A DNA stretch of 6,827 bases, taken from assembly GCA_946886845.1 (NCBI GenBank), contig CAMPJH010000084.1:1-6827 (forward strand), given 5' to 3'. This DNA is from an uncultured Sphingomonas sp. (GTDB lineage Bacteria > Pseudomonadota > Alphaproteobacteria > Sphingomonadales > Sphingomonadaceae). Both the position numbers and the translations under genes were made by a program. How positions within the stretch are numbered: position 1 is the first letter of the stretch; every line of letters begins with the position of its first letter. Below are positions 5,079-6,827 of this stretch, one piece after another. A model generated the notes under the pieces. That model was not told the DNA's origin, did not search any database, and was given only the letters and a program-made list of their open reading frames with translations.

Positions 5079-6710
5079 TTAGTCCTTGCGAGTTGGCCCG
5101 CTTTTCTCGGCGGGCCGGCCCTGTCCGTAATCTCCGCCGATCAGCCGCGGCCGGATTGACGGACGAACGCCCACCGGATGGCCTTCCCGGTTGCCGCCCG
5201 GCGTGTAACGGCAGACCAGCCATTGGTTGCCGCGACCGCGCGCCATGCCGCAGCCGACCCTGGTGGTCGTCGGCCAGATCATCTGCGTGTAGTGCGACAC
5301 GTCTTCCCAGCGGCCGGTGCGGCTGACGGCCGGATAGACGCCGGCAATGAAGTTGCGTTTCTCAACCACCCAGTTGCGCAGCATCTGCTCGGGCGTCCAG
5401 CCGAGCATTCCCTTGCTCAGATTCTCGCGCTCGGCGCCGCGTCCGGCGCGCGGCGAGTGGACCAGCCGCCCGGCGCGGGCGAGCTCGCCGGCATAAGCGG
5501 TCGCCGACGCCTGGAGCATCGGGTCCCACTGCAGCGGCGGCACTCCCACCGAGGCCCGCTCGGCATTGTGGACAGCGAGCATCTGCGCGGAGGCACGGTC
5601 CAGCGGAACCGACGAATGCTGCGGTCGCGGCTGGAGCTGCGGCGGCGGTGCCGGCCGATAGAACGGCGGCCGTCGCGGCGGCGATCGCGGCATGCCCGGG
5701 AACAAATCGTATGGATCGATGGAGACCCGGTCGTAGAGCCGCGCCTGCTCGACGCAGGCCTGGATGCAACGCAGCCACGCTTCGTAGATTTCTATCATCG
5801 CGTCGTAGAGGGCGTTCGCCTCGGTTTCGCTTCGGGCGGCGCGGGCCTCGGCCTGCTGCGCGGTCGGGGCCGCGGCGTCCGCCTCGCGTTGCAGGCTGTC
5901 CGCATGCTGGCGCGCACTGTCTGGATTGAGGCGCGACAACTGGTCGGCGATCTGCATGCGTTGGGCCGTCGTGCGGGCCGCCGTCATCTGCGCCTGCAGC
6001 CGGTTGAAGTCCCGCTGCGTCTGTTCGGCCTGCTGGCGCGCGGCGCGCGCTCGTTCGGCCGCCTGGTCCGCCTGCCGCCGCAGGGTGCTTGCTCGCTGAC
6101 GATCCTCCTCGGCCCCGCGGCGAGCGCGCATATATTCGAACTCGGCGCGGATGAACTGGTTGTACAGCTCGCCGCACCGGTCGTGGCAGATCCGTTCCTG
6201 GACGCTCATCGTCGGCTCAGGCTCGGCGACCGGCGGCGGCTCGTCCGCCGCCCCGCCGGTGGTGCCGGCGCCGCCTCCACCCGACGGATCGCCGTAGATC
6301 CGGTGGACATGGCGGTCGCACAATTCCTGCAGCAGCGAGATTGCCCGGCCGAAATCGTCGACCGCCCGGTCGAGCGCCGGATCGGGCGGCTGGGCCGCGG
6401 CGGCGGCGACCGCCAGCCGCTGCCGCTTGAGGTGCAGGGCGGTCACCGACACGCCGCACGCCCAGATGTCGAAATTGGTCAGCACCTGCAGCAGCTGGTT
6501 GGTGGCGCTGGCGAATTGCGGGCCGATGCTCCGTCCGGCGAACTGTCCCTGTTGCTGCGCGAGCTGCTGGGCGATGCTCTGCGCATCGTTGAGCTTGTTG
6601 AGCGCTTCTTCCGACAGGCCTTCGGCGGTCGACTGCTGCGCCGTGCCGGGCGTCGCGAAGCACAGCGCAAGCGCGAACATGCCGAGCCCGATGGTGCGAA
6701 GGAACCGCAA
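5079..6710 (-). CDS. Exported coiled-coil protein with C-terminal CAP/SCP domain
   Basis: A 543-residue secreted or periplasmic protein of unknown role. Residues 1-24 are a Sec signal (Arg2, Arg5, hydrophobic core, GTA-QQ site). Residues 25-135 are helical and Gln/Ala-rich. Residues 143-166 are a Gly/Pro/Glu linker. Residues 170-325 form a long helical, probably coiled-coil region rich in Ala, Gln, Arg and Glu, bounded by CHDRC (175-179) and CIQAC (315-319). Residues 332-368 are Pro/Arg-rich. Residues 372-510 are a CAP domain: HNAERASVGVPPLQWD, His418, ENLSKG (Glu429), Glu450, SHYTQMIW (His473), CGMA, and the end motif CRYTPGGNREG. The His/Glu tetrad of CAP proteins is intact; Cys487 and Cys500 could pair. 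Such domains bind lipids or wall components in other organisms; the ligand here is unknown. The start is TTG with AAGGGGG upstream; the ATG at 6680 would remove the basic n-region of the signal. It is far longer than simple bacterial CAP proteins. Confidence 0.88.
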   Translation of the reverse strand: MRFLRTIGLGMFALALCFATPGTAQQSTAEGLSEEALNKLNDAQSIAQQLAQQQGQFAGRSIGPQFASATNQLLQVLTNFDIWACGVSVTALHLKRQRLAVAAAAAQPPDPALDRAVDDFGRAISLLQELCDRHVHRIYGDPSGGGGAGTTGGAADEPPPVAEPEPTMSVQERICHDRCGELYNQFIRAEFEYMRARRGAEEDRQRASTLRRQADQAAERARAARQQAEQTQRDFNRLQAQMTAARTTAQRMQIADQLSRLNPDSARQHADSLQREADAAAPTAQQAEARAARSETEANALYDAMIEIYEAWLRCIQACVEQARLYDRVSIDPYDLFPGMPRSPPRRPPFYRPAPPPQLQPRPQHSSVPLDRASAQMLAVHNAERASVGVPPLQWDPMLQASATAYAGELARAGRLVHSPRAGRGAERENLSKGMLGWTPEQMLRNWVVEKRNFIAGVYPAVSRTGRWEDVSHYTQMIWPTTTRVGCGMARGRGNQWLVCRYTPGGNREGHPVGVRPSIRPRLIGGDYGQGRPAEKSGPTRKD

Positions 6711-6715
6711 CGCTG

Positions 6716-6722
6716 CCCCCTT
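6716..6722 (-). promoter_or_regulatory. Ribosome binding site supporting a TTG start of the CAP protein
   Basis: AAGGGGG on the minus strand ends five bases before the TTG at 6710. No comparable site precedes the internal ATG at 6680, and only the TTG start gives a signal peptide with a positively charged beginning. Confidence 0.6.
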
Positions 6723-6768
6723 TCCGGCGGTTTGAACCGCCGTCCCCGCAGCAGAACTAGCGCAAACC

Positions 6769-6794
6769 GAAGTGAGCGGCTAGCGCCTCACTTC
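6769..6794. repeat. Inverted repeat, 8-bp arms, upstream of the CAP protein gene
   Basis: GAAGTGAG (6769-6776) and CTCACTTC (6787-6794) are perfect inverted copies around ten bases that contain the palindrome GCTAGC (6779-6784). Neither strand has a T run afterwards, so it is not a textbook terminator. It lies between the putative stop of a gene entering from the right and the CAP start, so it may be a transcript-end hairpin or an operator. Confidence 0.5.
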
Positions 6795-6827
6795 ACGGGT
6801 TCCGGCGGCTCTGGCCCGCTAGCCGAC
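6788..6827 (-). CDS. Possible C-terminal end of a gene entering from the right edge
   Basis: On the minus strand the frame reads SASGPEPPEPVK and then TGA, a Pro/Glu-rich tail typical of a disordered C-terminus, ending 77 bases before the TTG of the CAP protein. Only about 13 codons are visible, so neither the protein nor even its reality can be established. The same strand and short gap would fit an operon with the CAP gene. Confidence 0.3.
   Translation of the reverse strand, partial: SASGPEPPEPVK

Noticed and set aside
5362..6177. 271-codon minus-strand frame within the CAP protein gene
   Set aside because: It is a +1/-1 shadow of the coiled-coil and CAP coding sequence, Arg/Ala/Gly-rich and lacking any motif.

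Overview
This is a 6.8 kb stretch of GC-rich bacterial DNA with strong G/C preference at third codon positions. It most probably comes from an alphaproteobacterium of the Sphingomonas group. The pointers are the alphaproteobacterial form of PanB, with a longer N-terminus than the E. coli enzyme, a small four-helix membrane protein of a type I know from sphingomonads, and the DmeF-type CDF transporter. The taxonomic call rests on remembered family resemblance, not on a search.

Layout from left to right. (1) 1-722, minus strand: panB, the first enzyme of pantothenate synthesis, cut by the left edge after about 240 codons. (2) 723-1180: an intergenic stretch of about 460 bases that holds one plausible small secreted-peptide ORF (868-1056, plus strand) with a good ribosome binding site. 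(3) 1181-1477, plus strand: a 98-residue exported Pro/Ala/Thr-rich protein with a Lys-rich tail, closed by an intrinsic terminator at 1488-1514. (4) 4347-1514, minus strand: a tight three-gene run, probably one operon, of an aldehyde (succinate-semialdehyde type) dehydrogenase, a DmeF-like divalent-metal exporter starting 9 bases later, and a 144-residue four-helix membrane protein 35 bases after that. (5) 4987-4412, minus strand: a lipoprotein L,D-transpeptidase (YkuD domain), separated from the dehydrogenase by a strong hairpin. (6) 6710-5079, minus strand: a 543-residue exported protein that starts at TTG and has a long coiled-coil stalk bounded by two CX3C motifs, a proline-rich linker and a C-terminal CAP/SCP domain. 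(7) 6788-6827, minus strand: perhaps the last dozen codons of another gene that enters from the right.

The window is mainly chromosomal housekeeping and cell-envelope content. I see no mobile element, tRNA, rRNA, CRISPR array or phage gene. The genes fall into three themes: coenzyme A precursor synthesis (panB), an aldehyde-oxidation and metal-efflux operon, and an envelope group (L,D-transpeptidase, CAP protein, and the small exported Pro/Ala protein). The most unusual item is the CAP protein's N-terminal two-thirds, with twin CX3C motifs around a long Ala/Gln/Arg-rich coiled coil. I found no convincing new multi-gene system.
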